Positions 40,657 through 50,548 of a DNA stretch of 64,000 nucleotides are shown piece after piece. Position numbers and translations under genes: made by a program. How positions within the stretch are numbered: the stretch's first letter is position 1; each line of letters opens with the position of its first letter. Origin of the DNA: Mycobacterium pseudokansasii (lineage in GTDB: Bacteria; Actinomycetota; Actinomycetes; Mycobacteriales; Mycobacteriaceae); contig NZ_UPHU01000001.1 in NCBI RefSeq assembly GCF_900566075.1, forward strand, positions 1,116,001 through 1,180,000. Direction: 5' to 3'. The notes under the pieces were generated by a model. It had not been told where the DNA came from and made no database searches. It saw nothing but the letters and a program-made list of their open reading frames with translations.

Positions 40657-40748
40657 CGCGGACCCCTGGGGAGGCGGGCGCACCGCAACGGCGTCATGTC
40701 ACATCCGTCACAGTGGCCTCTGCCGGGGAGGATGTTCGTTGTGCTCAC

Positions 40749-40780
40749 CTAGCAGCGACACGTGAGGTTGTCGCTGCTAG
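40749..40780 (+). terminator. Hairpin after gadB, interrupted at its base by an IS
   Basis: A perfect 12-base-pair stem CTAGCAGCGACA (40749-40760), loop CGTGAGGT, complement 40769-40780. The last four bases of the stem, CTAG, are the left target duplication of the inserted IS701-type element, which begins at 40781. Any T-run that followed is now separated from the stem by the element. Confidence 0.7.
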
Positions 40781-42204
40781 TACTGCAGCCGTAGATCGGG
40801 ATCATTGGGTTTCACGCCGTCGATAGTGCGAGAGCCGGGCTCGGTATTGGTGTCGTCGCCGCCGTCGTGACCAGGCCAGCAGGCTTGTCAGGGTGTGTGT
40901 TGCGGTCAGCAGCAGTGCGTCGAAGAGACGTCGAAACTCGTTGACAGTCAATGCAATCAATCCGATCGGGGTGGGTGCGGTGTCGTGTTCGATGGCGGTG
41001 GCCACGGCCAGGAAGGCGTGGGCGAGCATGGCCAAGGTGGTCCAGCGATGCCAGGAGTTCCAGCGCCGGACCTGGTGCTGGTCGAGGCCGACGAGTCCTT
41101 TTGGCGGCTTGGAAGGATTCCTCGATGCGCCAGCGCTGACCGGCCACGGCCACCAGGGTGCGTAGTGGGACGGGGCGCGGGCTGTAGCAGCGCAGGTAGG
41201 CGTGTTCACCGGTGGCATCGTTGCGGCGGATCAGCAAATGGTGAACGCCGGTGTCGGTGTCGTCTTCGGCCAGCAGCCGAAACCACGCCCAGGAGTACAG
41301 GCGGGGGCCGTGCGCCCCAGGGCCGGCGGAGTGTGTCTGCCAGGCGTGTTCAGGGATCAGCGCCGGTAGCGCATCGACACGGATCGGGCCGGCGTCGGTG
41401 GGTACCCGCCGGTTGGCCGCGACCGCCAGGACATACCCCAGGCGGTGCTCGCGAACCCGCGCGCGCGACCGCGGGTCAGCGCCATAGACTTCGTCGCCGG
41501 TCACCCACGCCGCAGGTACCTCGGCCGCCACGGCGCGGTCGATCAGCTTGGCGGCCAGCGTCGGTTTGGTCGCGAAACCCCGCTTATCCTCGGGGATTCC
41601 GGTATCGGCACACCGGTCGGTGTCCTCGCTCCACGACTTGGGTAGCTACAGTGCCCGGTCGATCAGGGCGTGTCCGCGCGGGGCGGCGTAGGTCAGATAC
41701 ACCGCCACTTGAGAATTCTCGATCCGCCCAGCCGTACCGCTGTACTGACGTGGCACCCCGACCGTCGCAGTGCCCTTTTTTCACGTCGCCGGTCTCGTCG
41801 ACCACCAAGATCGCACCCCGGTCGCCAAAGGCGTCGATGACGTAATCACGCAGATCATCACGGACCGCATCAGCGTCCCAGCTGGCCCGTGCCAGCAGAT
41901 GCTGCAACCCGTCCGGGGTGGCCGCACCGCGATGTTCGGCGATGGTCCAGCAATTCTTTCTGTCCAGGCCCGAGACCATCCCGGCCATCAATTCACCGGC
42001 ATGCCGCAAGGGTTCGTAACGAGCAAAACGTGATGCGATCGATCACCGCCGAGAACTCCGTCTGCCACCGATCAGGGTCTACGCTATGAGCCGCGGCGAC
42101 CGAGGCCAATTCCGTTGTCATCACAAACACCGAACATGCCGCGGTCGCCGCCTCTACCAGCGCAGACACGCCAGCATCAACAACCCTGATCTACGGCTGT
42201 AGTA
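40781..42204 (-). mobile_element. IS701-family insertion sequence, inactive
   Basis: A 1424-base element. The ends are imperfect inverted repeats: TACTGCAGCCGTAGATCGGG at 40781 against TACTACAGCCGTAGATCAGG read inward from 42204 (18 of 20 identical). CTAG lies directly outside both ends (40777-40780 and 42205-42208), a 4-base target duplication as known for the IS701 family, which favours YTAR. The transposase inside is disrupted several times. H37Rv has other insertions in the gadB-alr interval. Confidence 0.9.
40802..42121 (-). pseudogene. IS701-family transposase, frameshifted
   Basis: Coding fragments run from an ATG at 42121 to the stop near 40802. Defects visible: a small deletion near 42025 before FARYEPLRHAGELM; an extra A in a run near 41770, after [10 protein letters not shown]; a TAG for Tyr near 41650 (ALYLPKSW expected); and an extra A near 41108 within FQAAKGLVGL. 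The DDE-type segments ([30 protein letters not shown]) are readable when frames are joined. With four lesions it cannot give full transposase. Confidence 0.88.
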
Positions 42205-42282
42205 CTAGGTGGGCACATCGGGCGCCTGCCAACTCCCGGGACGGGTGTGACGCATGTGACCAACGCCGCGTAGCTCTCACCG

Positions 42283-43509
42283 GTGATCCGAGCCGTTCTG
42301 GGAGAATGGCTGCGAACCAACACACAGACGAGTGGGAGCACGACTTCGTTGGCCGTTACGCCGATATCCCGAACGCCGGGCGTCCTGGCCGAGGCCGTGG
42401 TCGACCTGGGTGCCGTCGAACACAATGTGCGGGTGCTGCGCGAGCACGCCGGAAGCGCGCAGGTCATGGCCGTCGTCAAGGCGGACGGTTACGGCCACGG
42501 CGCGACCAGGGTCGCCCGGGCGGCGTTGGCGGCGGGGGCGGCCGAACTCGGTGTCGCCACCGTCGACGAGGCGCTGTCGTTGCGGGCCGACGGGATCACC
42601 GCCCCGGTGTTGGCCTGGCTCCATCCGCCCGGCATCGATTTCGGGCCGGCGCTGGTTGCCGACGTCGAAATTGCGGTCTCGTCGGCGCGTCAACTCGACG
42701 AACTGCTGGATGCGGTGGCCCGCACCGGCACGACGGCGACGGTGACCGTCAAGGTCGACACCGGTCTCAACCGCAACGGCGTGCCGCCGGCGCTGTACCC
42801 GGAGATGCTGGCCAGGTTGCGTCAGGCCGCTGCCGAGCATGCGATCCGGCTGCGGGGAGTGATGTCGCACCTGGTGTACGCCGACGCGCCGCAACAGCCC
42901 ATCAACGACGTTCAGGCCCAACGGTTCCGGGACATGCTGGCATACGCCCGCGAACAGGGCGTCCGGTTCGAGGTGGCGCACCTGTCCAATTCGTCTGCGA
43001 CCATGGCCCGTCCCGACCTGACCCTCGACCTGGTGCGCCCGGGCATCGCGGTGTACGGGTTGAGCCCGGTGCCGGAGCTGGGCGAGATGGGCCTGGTGCC
43101 GGCCATGACCGTGAAATGCGCTGTGGCGCTGGTCAAGTCGGTTCCCGCAGGAGAAGGCGTGTCGTACGGGCACACCTGGATCGCGCCGCACGACACCACG
43201 GTGGCGCTGCTGCCGATCGGCTACGCCGACGGCGTGTTCCGGTCACTGGGCGGGCGCCTGGAGGTACTGATCAACGGCCGGCGCCGACCGGGCGTCGGCC
43301 GGATCTGCATGGACCAGTTCGTCGTCGACCTCGGCCCCGGCCGGGTCGACGTGGCCGAAGGTGACGAGGCCATTCTGTTCGGGCCCGGCACCAGCGGCGA
43401 GCCCACCGCACAGGACTGGGCCGATCTGGTGGGCACCATCCACTACGAAGTGGTCACCAGCCCGCGCGGGCGGATCACCAGGACCTATCGTGAGGCCGAA
43501 AACCGTTGA
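42283..43509 (+). CDS. alr: Alanine racemase
   Basis: A 408-residue PLP enzyme making D-alanine for peptidoglycan, the target of D-cycloserine. The PLP lysine is in [11 protein letters not shown], the second catalytic Tyr in GVSYGHTW, and the C-terminal domain has [16 protein letters not shown] start at 42283; length equals the H37Rv enzyme. The next gene overlaps its stop. Confidence 0.96.
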   Translation: MIRAVLGEWLRTNTQTSGSTTSLAVTPISRTPGVLAEAVVDLGAVEHNVRVLREHAGSAQVMAVVKADGYGHGATRVARAALAAGAAELGVATVDEALSLRADGITAPVLAWLHPPGIDFGPALVADVEIAVSSARQLDELLDAVARTGTTATVTVKVDTGLNRNGVPPALYPEMLARLRQAAAEHAIRLRGVMSHLVYADAPQQPINDVQAQRFRDMLAYAREQGVRFEVAHLSNSSATMARPDLTLDLVRPGIAVYGLSPVPELGEMGLVPAMTVKCAVALVKSVPAGEGVSYGHTWIAPHDTTVALLPIGYADGVFRSLGGRLEVLINGRRRPGVGRICMDQFVVDLGPGRVDVAEGDEAILFGPGTSGEPTAQDWADLVGTIHYEVVTSPRGRITRTYREAENR

Positions 43510-44621
43510 ATCCCAACGAATCCCATAAAGGTTACCAGGGTAGGGCCTGGCTTGCGGGAGGCGCCGGGCTGACCGCGGTCGCCACGATCGTCGGAGCCGC
43601 TGCCCGCCGCTCGCTGGCCGAACGCAGCGGCGTCATTGAAGACCCTTACACCGACGAGGATTTCGAGCGGCTGGACAGCGACCGCGGCCACGTGGTGACC
43701 ACCCCCGACGGGGTACCGCTGGCGGTGCGCGAGGCCGGGCCGGTCGATGCGCCGGTGACCCTGGTCTTCGCCCACGGTTTTTGTCTTCGCATGGGCGCCT
43801 TCCACTTTCAGCGGATCCGGCTTGGCGAACACTGGGGCTCGAAGGTGCGGATGGTCTTCTACGACCAGCGTGGGCATGGCCAGTCCGGTGAAGCCGCGCC
43901 GCAGACCTACACGCTGACCCAACTCGGCCAGGACCTGGAAACGGTCCTGCGGGCCACCGCGCCGCGCGGGCCGATTGTGCTGGTGGGACATTCGATGGGC
44001 GGAATGACGGTGCTGTCGCATGCCCGCCAGTTCCCCGAGCACTACGGCCAGCGGATCGTGGGGGCCGCGATCATCTCCTCGGCCGCCGAAGGGGTGACGC
44101 GCTCACCGCTGGGCGAGTTCCTCAAGAACCCGGCGTTGGAAGCCGTGCGGTTCACTGCCCGCTCCGCACCGAAGCTGGTACACCGCGGCCGCACCGTGTC
44201 CCGGTCGCTGATCGCCCCGATCCTGCGCGCCGCGTCCTTCAGCGACCTGCAGGTCAGCCGGAGCCTGGATGCGTTCTCGCAGCGGATGATGAACGACACC
44301 CCGATCGCCACCCTGGTGGAGTTCCTGCAGGCCCTGGAAGTCCACGACGAAACCGCGGGGCTATGGACGTTGCTGAAGGTCCCGACGCTGATCGCCTGCG
44401 GCGACCACGACCTGCTCACCCCGGACGAATATTCGAGGAAGATGGCGGCTTCGCTGCCGCAGTCGGAACTGGTCATCGTCACCGGGGCCAGTCATCTGGC
44501 GCTGCTGGAGAAGCCCGACGCCATCAACGAGGGATTGGTTCGGCTGGTCGACCGGGCCACTCCGGCCGCGATGACGTTGCGGTACCGGCGGTTTCGGGAA
44601 CGGTGGCGGCGCCGTGGCTGA
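43506..44621 (+). CDS. Alpha/beta hydrolase
   Basis: A 371-residue hydrolase. A hydrophobic N-terminal segment ([19 protein letters not shown]) may anchor it. The core has [10 protein letters not shown] (oxyanion loop), DQRGHGQS, nucleophile Ser in VGHSMGGM, Asp in CGDHDLLT and His in GASHLALLE, so the triad is complete. Substrate unknown, probably a lipid ester. TTG start at 43506 overlapping the alr stop, and its 3' end overlaps tsaE; it therefore belongs to the alr-tsaD operon. Confidence 0.85.
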   Translation: MNPNESHKGYQGRAWLAGGAGLTAVATIVGAAARRSLAERSGVIEDPYTDEDFERLDSDRGHVVTTPDGVPLAVREAGPVDAPVTLVFAHGFCLRMGAFHFQRIRLGEHWGSKVRMVFYDQRGHGQSGEAAPQTYTLTQLGQDLETVLRATAPRGPIVLVGHSMGGMTVLSHARQFPEHYGQRIVGAAIISSAAEGVTRSPLGEFLKNPALEAVRFTARSAPKLVHRGRTVSRSLIAPILRAASFSDLQVSRSLDAFSQRMMNDTPIATLVEFLQALEVHDETAGLWTLLKVPTLIACGDHDLLTPDEYSRKMAASLPQSELVIVTGASHLALLEKPDAINEGLVRLVDRATPAAMTLRYRRFRERWRRRG

Positions 44622-45069
44622 GCAGCAGAAGCTGGAGCGTGTCGAGGACACCGTCGCGCTGGGAGCCCGGTTGGGTGAGCAGCTTCGGGCCGGCGACGTG
44701 GTGGTGCTCTCCGGTCCACTGGGTGCTGGAAAGACCGTGCTGGCCAAGGGAATTGCCGCAACCATGGATGTCGACGGTCCGGTCACCTCGCCGACCTATG
44801 TGCTGGCGCGGGTACACCCGGCGCGCCGATCCGGCCGTCCGGCGATGATTCACGTCGACCTGTACCGCTTGCTGGACCGGCCCGGTGCCGTTCTGCTCGG
44901 CGAGCTCGACTCGCTGGACCTCGACACCGATCTCGACGACGCGGTGGTGGTGGTCGAGTGGGGGGAGGGCCTGGCCGAACGCCTGTCGCAGCGCCACCTT
45001 GACGTCCGGTTGGAGCGAGTCAGCCATTCCGACGTGCGGATCGCGACCTGGCAGTGGGTGTGTTCATGA
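44614..45069 (+). CDS. tsaE: tRNA t6A biosynthesis ATPase TsaE
   Basis: A 151-residue P-loop ATPase that cycles the TsaB-TsaD complex in forming N6-threonylcarbamoyladenosine at position 37 of ANN-decoding tRNAs. Walker A is SGPLGAGKT, followed by VTSPTYVLARVH, IHVDLYRLL and VVEWGEGL. GTG start inside the previous gene's end; ATGA overlap with tsaB. Confidence 0.94.
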   Translation: MAEQQKLERVEDTVALGARLGEQLRAGDVVVLSGPLGAGKTVLAKGIAATMDVDGPVTSPTYVLARVHPARRSGRPAMIHVDLYRLLDRPGAVLLGELDSLDLDTDLDDAVVVVEWGEGLAERLSQRHLDVRLERVSHSDVRIATWQWVCS

Positions 45070-45695
45070 GCCTGGTCTTGGCGATCGACACCGCCACCCC
45101 GGCCGTGACCGCGGGCGTGATCCTCATGGAGGGCACGCAGTGCGTGACGGTGGCCCAGCGGGTCACCGTCGACGCGCGGGCGCACGCCGAACGGCTGACG
45201 CCTAACGTGCTGGCCGCACTCGCCGACGCGGCGCTGAGCATGAGCGAGCTGGACGCCGTGGTGGTCGGCTGCGGCCCCGGCCCGTTTACCGGTTTGCGGG
45301 TCGGGATGGCGACCGCCGCCGCCTATGGGCATGCGCTGCAGATCCCGGTATACGGCGTGTGCAGCCTGGACGGCATCGGCGGCCACACCACCGGTGACAC
45401 GCTGGTCGTCACCGACGCACGCCGCCGCGAGGTGTATTGGGCTCGCTATCGCGACGGGGCCCGCATCGCCGGGCCGGCCGTCAGCGCCCCGGCCGACGTC
45501 GATCTCGGGCCGGCCCGCGCCGTCGCCGGCTCGCCCGAGCACGCGGCGTTGTTCGGCCTGCCACGATGTGAGCCGGTGTACCCGACGCCGACCGGGCTGG
45601 TCGGCGCGGTGCGCGAATGGTCCGCCAACCCGCCGCCGCTGGTGGCGCTGTATCTGCGACGGCCGGATGCCAAGCCGTTGGCGGCTCGCGCATGA
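45066..45695 (+). CDS. tsaB: tRNA t6A biosynthesis protein TsaB
   Basis: A 209-residue actin-like protein ([32 protein letters not shown]) that dimerises with TsaD as scaffold. The ATG at 45066 overlaps the tsaE stop; an in-frame start four codons upstream lies inside tsaE. Matches Rv3421c. Overlaps rimI by ATGA. Confidence 0.93.
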   Translation: MSLVLAIDTATPAVTAGVILMEGTQCVTVAQRVTVDARAHAERLTPNVLAALADAALSMSELDAVVVGCGPGPFTGLRVGMATAAAYGHALQIPVYGVCSLDGIGGHTTGDTLVVTDARRREVYWARYRDGARIAGPAVSAPADVDLGPARAVAGSPEHAALFGLPRCEPVYPTPTGLVGAVREWSANPPPLVALYLRRPDAKPLAARA

Positions 45696-46162
45696 CCGCC
45701 CACACCGGGCCCGTCATCCTCGGTGCGCTGACCCCCGCCGATGCCGAGCGGTGCGCCGAGCTGGAAGCCCAGTTGTTCGACGGCGACGACCCGTGGCCGG
45801 CGGTGGCCTTCGAACGGGAACTGGCCAGCGCGCGCAACCACTACGTGGGAGCTCGCAGCGCCGGCACCCTGGTCGGCTATGCCGGCATTTCCCGGTTGGG
45901 GCGCACCCCGCCCTACGAGTACGAGGTGCACACCATCGGGGTGGATCCGGCCTATCAGGGACAAGGCATCGGCCGTCGGCTGCTCAACGACCTGCTCCGT
46001 TTCGCCGAGGGCGGGGTCGTATACCTGGAGGTCCGCACCGACAACGAGGCCGCCCTCGCGCTGTATCGCAACATGGGATTCGAGCAGATCGGCCTGCGCC
46101 GGCGCTACTACCGGGTCAGCGGCGCCGACGCCTACACGATGCGACGGGAGGCGCGCCGATGA
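45692..46162 (+). CDS. rimI: Ribosomal-protein-alanine N-acetyltransferase
   Basis: A 156-residue GNAT acetyltransferase that in E. coli acetylates the N-terminal Ala of S18. The acetyl-CoA loop is [11 protein letters not shown], with VHTIGVDP before it and [16 protein letters not shown] after. The ATG at 45692 overlaps the tsaB stop. In Actinobacteria it sits between tsaB and tsaD and may act on other proteins too. Confidence 0.92.
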   Translation: MTAHTGPVILGALTPADAERCAELEAQLFDGDDPWPAVAFERELASARNHYVGARSAGTLVGYAGISRLGRTPPYEYEVHTIGVDPAYQGQGIGRRLLNDLLRFAEGGVVYLEVRTDNEAALALYRNMGFEQIGLRRRYYRVSGADAYTMRREARR

Positions 46163-46239
46163 CCCGGGCCGGCGACGATGCCGTGGGGGTACCGCCCGCT
46201 TGCGGGGGACGAAGCGATGAGGAGAAGCGGCGCGCAGTG
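46159..46239 (+). repeat. MIRU-like interspersed element between rimI and tsaD
   Basis: About 80 bases spanning the ATGA at the rimI stop to the GTGA at the tsaD start. It contains GGGGGTACCGCCCGCTTGCG and GACGAAGCGATGAGGAGAAG, phrases that I recall from mycobacterial interspersed repetitive units, which sit between operon genes with ends overlapping a stop and a start. It stays open in the tsaD frame, so tsaD could also be read from 46159. Confidence 0.55.
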
Positions 46240-47292
46240 ACTATCGTGCTGGCTATCGAAACCTCTTGCGACGAAACAGGAGTCGGCATCGCGCGGCTGG
46301 GCGGCACGGGTGTTGGGGCCACGGTGACATTGCTGGCCGACGAAGTGGCCTCCAGCGTCGACCAGCACGTACGCTTCGGCGGCGTGGTCCCCGAGATAGC
46401 CTCCCGGGCACACCTGGAAGCGCTTGGTCCCGCGATGCGCCGGGCACTGGCGGCGGCCGGCGTGAAACGACCGGATGTCGTCGCTACCACCATCGGTCCG
46501 GGCCTGGCCGGTGCGCTGTTGGTGGGAGCGGCCGCGGCCAAAGCCTATGCGGCGGCGTGGGGAGTGCCGTTCTACGCCGTCAACCACCTGGGCGGGCATC
46601 TGGCCGCCGACGTCTACGAACACGGCCCGCTGCCCGAGTGCGTGGCGTTGCTGGTGTCCGGCGGACATACCCACCTGTTGCACGTGCGCTCGCTTGCCGA
46701 GCCGATCGTCGAGCTGGGCAGCACCGTCGACGACGCGGCCGGTGAGGCCTACGACAAGGTGGCGCGGCTGCTGGGCCTGGGTTATCCGGGCGGCAAGGTG
46801 CTTGACGACCTGGCCCGCACCTGCGGTCGGGAGGCCGCGGAGATGCCCGTGTTCCCTCGTGGCATGACCGGGCCGGCCGATGATCCCTACGCGTTCAGCT
46901 TCTCCGGGATCAAGACCGCCGTAGCCCGCTATCTGGAAAGCCATCCCGACTCTCGGCCCGCCGACGTCGCGGCCGGATTCCAGGAGTCCGTCGCCGACGT
47001 GCTGACCAAGAAGGCGGTGCGCGCGGCCACCGACCTGGGGGTGTCCACCTTGCTGATCGCGGGAGGCGTGGCCGCCAACTCGCGGCTGCGCGAGCTGGCC
47101 ACCCAGCGCTGCGCCGAGGCGGGCCTGAGTCTGCGTATCCCCAGGCCCCGACTGTGCACCGACAACGGCGCCATGATCGCCGCGTTCGCCGCGCACCTGG
47201 TGGCCGCGGGGGCTCCGCCGTCACCGCTGGATGTGGCTACCGACCCCGGCCTGCCTGTCGTGACAGGTCAGGTAAAAGGCCAGGTCGGCTGA
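46237..47292 (+). CDS. tsaD: tRNA N6-adenosine threonylcarbamoyltransferase TsaD
   Basis: A 351-residue metalloenzyme that attaches the threonylcarbamoyl group to A37 of tRNA. Metal-binding His residues are in [11 protein letters not shown] (KAE1 motif); other motifs are [42 protein letters not shown], and the Asp in LCTDNGAM. The GTG at 46237 behind GAGGAGAAG matches the H37Rv start; an ATG at 46159 coupled to rimI would add 26 residues encoded by the MIRU-like element. Matches Rv3419c (gcp). Confidence 0.95.
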   Translation: MTIVLAIETSCDETGVGIARLGGTGVGATVTLLADEVASSVDQHVRFGGVVPEIASRAHLEALGPAMRRALAAAGVKRPDVVATTIGPGLAGALLVGAAAAKAYAAAWGVPFYAVNHLGGHLAADVYEHGPLPECVALLVSGGHTHLLHVRSLAEPIVELGSTVDDAAGEAYDKVARLLGLGYPGGKVLDDLARTCGREAAEMPVFPRGMTGPADDPYAFSFSGIKTAVARYLESHPDSRPADVAAGFQESVADVLTKKAVRAATDLGVSTLLIAGGVAANSRLRELATQRCAEAGLSLRIPRPRLCTDNGAMIAAFAAHLVAAGAPPSPLDVATDPGLPVVTGQVKGQVG

Positions 47293-47348
47293 GAGTTCGC
47301 GGACGGCGGACACGCCAACACGCAGAAGCACCGGGGTGCCCTTGAGTG

Positions 47349-47375
47349 CTAGCACTCTCATGTATAGAGTGCTAG
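47349..47375 (+). promoter_or_regulatory. CIRCE operator (HrcA site) of groES-groEL1
   Basis: CTAGCACTC at 47349-47357 and GAGTGCTAG at 47367-47375 flank a 9-base spacer, the CIRCE form bound by the heat-shock repressor HrcA. The left arm also forms the perfect palindrome GAGTGCTAGCACTC (47344-47357), adding an extra half-site. About 170 bases separate it from groES. Confidence 0.93.
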
Positions 47376-47497
47376 GTGGCAGTCGGACGACCCCTGTTGC
47401 CGGCACCCGCGACGACGGCGCGAGGGCACGGAAGAATGCCGAATCACCTGGTAATTCGGACGGTTCCGGGGCAAGCCCCGGACCGACCGCCAAATCC

Positions 47498-47519
47498 GGT
47501 CCGGGCCTGAACCCGGACC
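47498..47519 (+). promoter_or_regulatory. Hairpin in the groES leader
   Basis: GGTCCGGG (47498-47505) pairs with CCCGGACC (47512-47519) across CCTGAA, ending 26 bases before the groES start. It lies in a leader rich in CCGG repeats and could affect message stability or translation. Confidence 0.45.
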
Positions 47520-47545
47520 CGACCCAATAGTGGAGGGCTCCAATC

Positions 47546-47848
47546 GTGGCGAAGGTGAACATCAAGCCACTCGAGGACAAGATTCTCGTGCAGGCCAACG
47601 AGGCCGAGACCACGACCGCGTCCGGTCTGGTCATTCCCGACACCGCCAAGGAGAAGCCCCAGGAGGGCACCGTCGTCGCTGTCGGCCCCGGCCGGTGGGA
47701 CGAGGATGGCGAGAAGCGAATCCCGCTGGACGTCGCCGAGGGCGACACCGTCATCTACAGCAAGTACGGCGGCACCGAGATCAAGTACAACGGCGAGGAA
47801 TACCTGATCCTGTCGGCACGCGACGTGCTGGCTGTCGTTTCCAAGTAA
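47546..47848 (+). CDS. groES: Co-chaperonin GroES (Hsp10)
   Basis: A 100-residue chaperonin lid ([20 protein letters not shown], mobile loop [17 protein letters not shown]). GTG start at 47546 after GGAGGG. First gene of groES-groEL1 under the CIRCE site. Confidence 0.97.
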
Positions 47849-47959
47849 CAGAACCGTGTTCCGCCCCGGCGATCCCCGTGCACGGCCACGGGTGATTTCC
47901 GGGGCGGCATGCGTTAGCAGCCGAGGCCGTAGTGGACATCGCCCGGCGGAAGGAACCTG

Positions 47960-49591
47960 ATGAGCAAGCTTATTGAGTACGACGAAATCGCGCGTCGCGC
48001 CATGGAGGCGGGTGCGGACAAGCTCGCCGACACGGTAAGGGTGACGTTGGGCCCGCGTGGTCGGCACGTGGTGTTGGCCAAGTCCTTCGGCGGACCCACT
48101 ATCACCAACGACGGCGTCACCGTCGCACGTGAGATCGACCTGGAAGACCCCTTCGAGAACCTGGGCGCCCAGCTGGTGAAGTCGGTGGCCACCAAGACCA
48201 ACGACGTCGCCGGCGACGGCACCACCACCGCCACCGTGCTGGCCCAAGCTCTGCTCAAGGCCGGCTTGCGGCTGGTCGCTGCGGGTGTCAACCCGATCGC
48301 ACTCGGCGCCGGCATCGGCAAGGCTGCCGACGCGGTGTCCGAAGCACTGCTCGCGTCGGCGACACCCGTATCGGGCAAGGACGCCATCGCGCAGGTGGCC
48401 ACGGTCTCCTCGCGCGACGAGCAGATCGGTGAGCTGGTGGGCGAGGCGATGACCAAGGTCGGCGCCGACGGCGTGGTCAGCGTCGAAGAATCCTCGACGC
48501 TGAACACCGAGCTGGAATTCACCGAGGGTGTCGGCTTTGACAAGGGCTTTTTGTCGGCTTACTTCGTCACCGACTTCGACTCGCAGGAGGCCGTGCTCGA
48601 AGACGCGCTGATCCTGTTGCACCAGGAGAAGATCAGCTCGCTGCCGGACCTGCTGCCGCTGCTGGAGAAAGTTGCCGAATCGGGCAAGCCGCTGGTGATC
48701 ATCGCCGAGGACGTCGAGGGTGAGGCGCTGGCAACGCTGGTCGTCAACTCCATCCGCAAGACGCTGCGAGCGGTCGCGGTGAAGTCGCCGTACTTCGGCG
48801 ACCGGCGCAAGGCGTTCCTGCAGGACCTGGCGGCGGTGACGGGCGCCGAGGTGGTCAACCCCGACGCCGGCCTGGTGCTGCGGGAAGTGGGCCTGGACGT
48901 ACTGGGCTCGGCCCGGCGTGTTGTGGTCAGCAAGGACGAGACCATCATCGTCGACGGCGGTGGCGCTCCGGAAGCGGTCGCGGCCCGGGTCAACCTGCTG
49001 CGCGGCGAGATCGAGCGAAGCGACTCCGACTGGGACCGCGAGAAGCTGGGCGAGCGGCTGGCCAAGCTGGCCGGCGGGGTGGCCGTCATCAAGGTGGGCG
49101 CCGCCACCGAGACCGAGCTCAAGGAACGCAAGGAAAGCGTCGAGGACGCGGTCGCGGCGGCCAAGGCTGCGGTCGAGGAGGGCATCGTCGCCGGCGGGGG
49201 CTCCGCGCTGATCCAGGCCCGTGAGGCGCTGAAGGATCTACGGGCGTCGCTGTCGGGCGACGAGGCACTCGGCGTCGACGTGTTTTCCGAGGCGCTCGCA
49301 GCACCGCTGTACTGGATCGCCACCAATGCCGGGCTTGACGGAGCGGTCGTGGTCAGCAAGGTCAGCGAGCTGCCCGTCGGCCATGGGCTGAACGCCAGCA
49401 CCCTGACCTACGGCGACCTGGCCGCCGACGGTGTCGTCGACCCGGTCAAGGTGACCCGGTCCGCGGTGCTCAACGCCGCATCGGTGGCTCGGATGGTGCT
49501 CACCACCGAGACGGCCATTGTCGACAAGCCCGCCAACGCCGACGAACACGACCACGGCCATGGTCATGGTCATGGCCACCACCATCACTAG
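47960..49591 (+). CDS. groEL1: Chaperonin GroEL1 with His-rich tail
   Basis: A 543-residue GroEL paralogue. ATP-binding [14 protein letters not shown], apical domain [11 protein letters not shown], and the C-terminus [16 protein letters not shown] in place of the GGM repeat of housekeeping GroEL2. Mycobacterial GroEL1 is dispensable and has been tied to mycolic acid synthesis during biofilm growth and to copper handling through the His tail. ATG at 47960 after GGAAGG. A strong terminator follows. Confidence 0.97.
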   Translation: MSKLIEYDEIARRAMEAGADKLADTVRVTLGPRGRHVVLAKSFGGPTITNDGVTVAREIDLEDPFENLGAQLVKSVATKTNDVAGDGTTTATVLAQALLKAGLRLVAAGVNPIALGAGIGKAADAVSEALLASATPVSGKDAIAQVATVSSRDEQIGELVGEAMTKVGADGVVSVEESSTLNTELEFTEGVGFDKGFLSAYFVTDFDSQEAVLEDALILLHQEKISSLPDLLPLLEKVAESGKPLVIIAEDVEGEALATLVVNSIRKTLRAVAVKSPYFGDRRKAFLQDLAAVTGAEVVNPDAGLVLREVGLDVLGSARRVVVSKDETIIVDGGGAPEAVAARVNLLRGEIERSDSDWDREKLGERLAKLAGGVAVIKVGAATETELKERKESVEDAVAAAKAAVEEGIVAGGGSALIQAREALKDLRASLSGDEALGVDVFSEALAAPLYWIATNAGLDGAVVVSKVSELPVGHGLNASTLTYGDLAADGVVDPVKVTRSAVLNAASVARMVLTTETAIVDKPANADEHDHGHGHGHGHHHH

Positions 49592-49603
49592 GTGCGCCCA
49601 GTA

Positions 49604-49640
49604 CGAAGCACCCCCGGCCCAATACGCCGGGGGTGCTTCG
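49604..49640 (+). terminator. Terminator of groES-groEL1
   Basis: A perfect 15-base-pair stem: CGAAGCACCCCCGGC (49604-49618), loop CCAATAC, complement 49626-49640, followed by CTTTTC. It also lies before the convergent higA stop, so it may serve both directions. Confidence 0.88.
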
Positions 49641-49670
49641 CTTTTCGGTCCTAGGTCATCGGGATGAACC

Positions 49671-49979
49671 TTAGAGACTGAGGAGCACCCGCGACCCGTC
49701 CGGTCGCTTCACGGAGACCTCCAGCTCGCCGCCTGTCGCCTCGACGTATTTGCGTAGTGTGTCGACACGACACGTGCCCAGTTCGCCATGCTCTATCTGG
49801 GAGACACGGTTCTGGCCAACGCCAATAGCCGCAGCGAGGGTCGTCTGAGTGAGGCCTGCGGCCTCGCGAAGTTCACGGAGACGGTACTGGGCGACCTCAC
49901 GGTCCATCTCCGCCTTGATCGCGTCAATACGGGTCCGGTTGCCCGGACGACGGCGGCGCATGTCATCGAGATTGGTCAT
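49671..49979 (-). CDS. HigA/XRE-type antitoxin
   Basis: A 102-residue helix-turn-helix protein (LREAAGLTQTTLAAAIGVGQNRVSQIEHG at about residues 38-66). It should bind the neighbouring toxin and repress the pair's promoter. Its ATG overlaps the toxin stop (ATGA), giving the toxin-first order typical of higBA modules. Confidence 0.85.
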   Translation of the reverse strand: MTNLDDMRRRRPGNRTRIDAIKAEMDREVAQYRLRELREAAGLTQTTLAAAIGVGQNRVSQIEHGELGTCRVDTLRKYVEATGGELEVSVKRPDGSRVLLSL

Positions 49980-50389
49980 CGTTTCTTCCCCTTCCTTGTC
50001 TTCGGATCAACGGCTTTGGCCGTGTCAGCTCCTTCCCTAGGTAGACGTTCCTGGTGAGCGGTGAACAGGTCATCTGCGATGGGAATGTGCTTGGCATACC
50101 ACGTGGACCAATTGCCGGCCTTGTCTCCGGCGATCAGCATGATCGCCTGTGATCTGATATCGAACGCGAACAGCACACGAATGTGGGCTCCAGCCCTGGT
50201 GGGGCGCGGACGAAGCTCCTTTATGTTCGGGTGCTTTGAGCCTTCGAGGGTGTCCACGAACGGTCGTCGGGCGACTGGGCCGTGTTCCTCCAACTGCTCG
50301 AGCGCTGCTATTAAGTTGTCGTACTCCTCGTCGTCGAGGGTGTCCATCCAGGCCTCGATGAGAGTCAGATCGACCTCCCATTTCCGCAC
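49976..50389 (-). CDS. RelE/HigB-type toxin (phage Gp49-like)
   Basis: A 137-residue putative ribosome-dependent mRNA interferase: FVDTLEGSKHPNIKELRPRP and HIRVLFAFDIRSQAIMLIAGDKAGNW are the family's core strands. A basic tail (KAVDPKTRKGKKR) extends past the fold. GTG start at 50389. Encoded upstream of the antitoxin in one operon behind a palindromic operator. Confidence 0.83.
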   Translation of the reverse strand: MRKWEVDLTLIEAWMDTLDDEEYDNLIAALEQLEEHGPVARRPFVDTLEGSKHPNIKELRPRPTRAGAHIRVLFAFDIRSQAIMLIAGDKAGNWSTWYAKHIPIADDLFTAHQERLPREGADTAKAVDPKTRKGKKR

Positions 50390-50400
50390 GTACCATAGAG

Positions 50401-50422
50401 TATCAGCTTCAACTGATATCAG
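50401..50422 (-). promoter_or_regulatory. Palindromic operator of the toxin-antitoxin operon
   Basis: TATCAG (50401-50406), six bases, CTGATA (50413-50418), followed by the overlapping perfect palindrome CTGATATCAG (50413-50422). It lies 12 bases upstream of the toxin start, where a TACTCT -10 can be read on the minus strand, so antitoxin binding would block transcription. Confidence 0.6.
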
Positions 50423-50500
50423 CTAGAAGTGATTCCCAGGGCTCGCCCGCGCCGAGCATTGGCCAGTGTCGGCAGACCACCCACGTCTGGACCAGATAAA

Positions 50501-50536
50501 CGAAACACCCGCGGCGGCCCAGCCGGGGGTGTTTCG
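50501..50536. terminator. Hairpin between the toxin-antitoxin operon and the kinase remnant
   Basis: CGAAACACCC (50501-50510) pairs with GGGTGTTTCG (50527-50536) around a GC-rich loop. No T-run follows on the plus strand. It resembles the groEL1 terminator in build. No intact gene lies on either side to be terminated by it, so it may be left from a lost gene. Confidence 0.5.
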
Positions 50537-50548
50537 CATTGCTCGACT

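Noticed and set aside
40895..41845. Long plus-strand open frame across the IS element
   Set aside because: It is the reverse strand of the transposase remnant, has Arg/Gly-rich shadow composition and no family signature.
45325..46236. Upstream extension of TsaD to 655 residues
   Set aside because: It runs through tsaB and rimI in a shadow frame; the family start lies at 46237.
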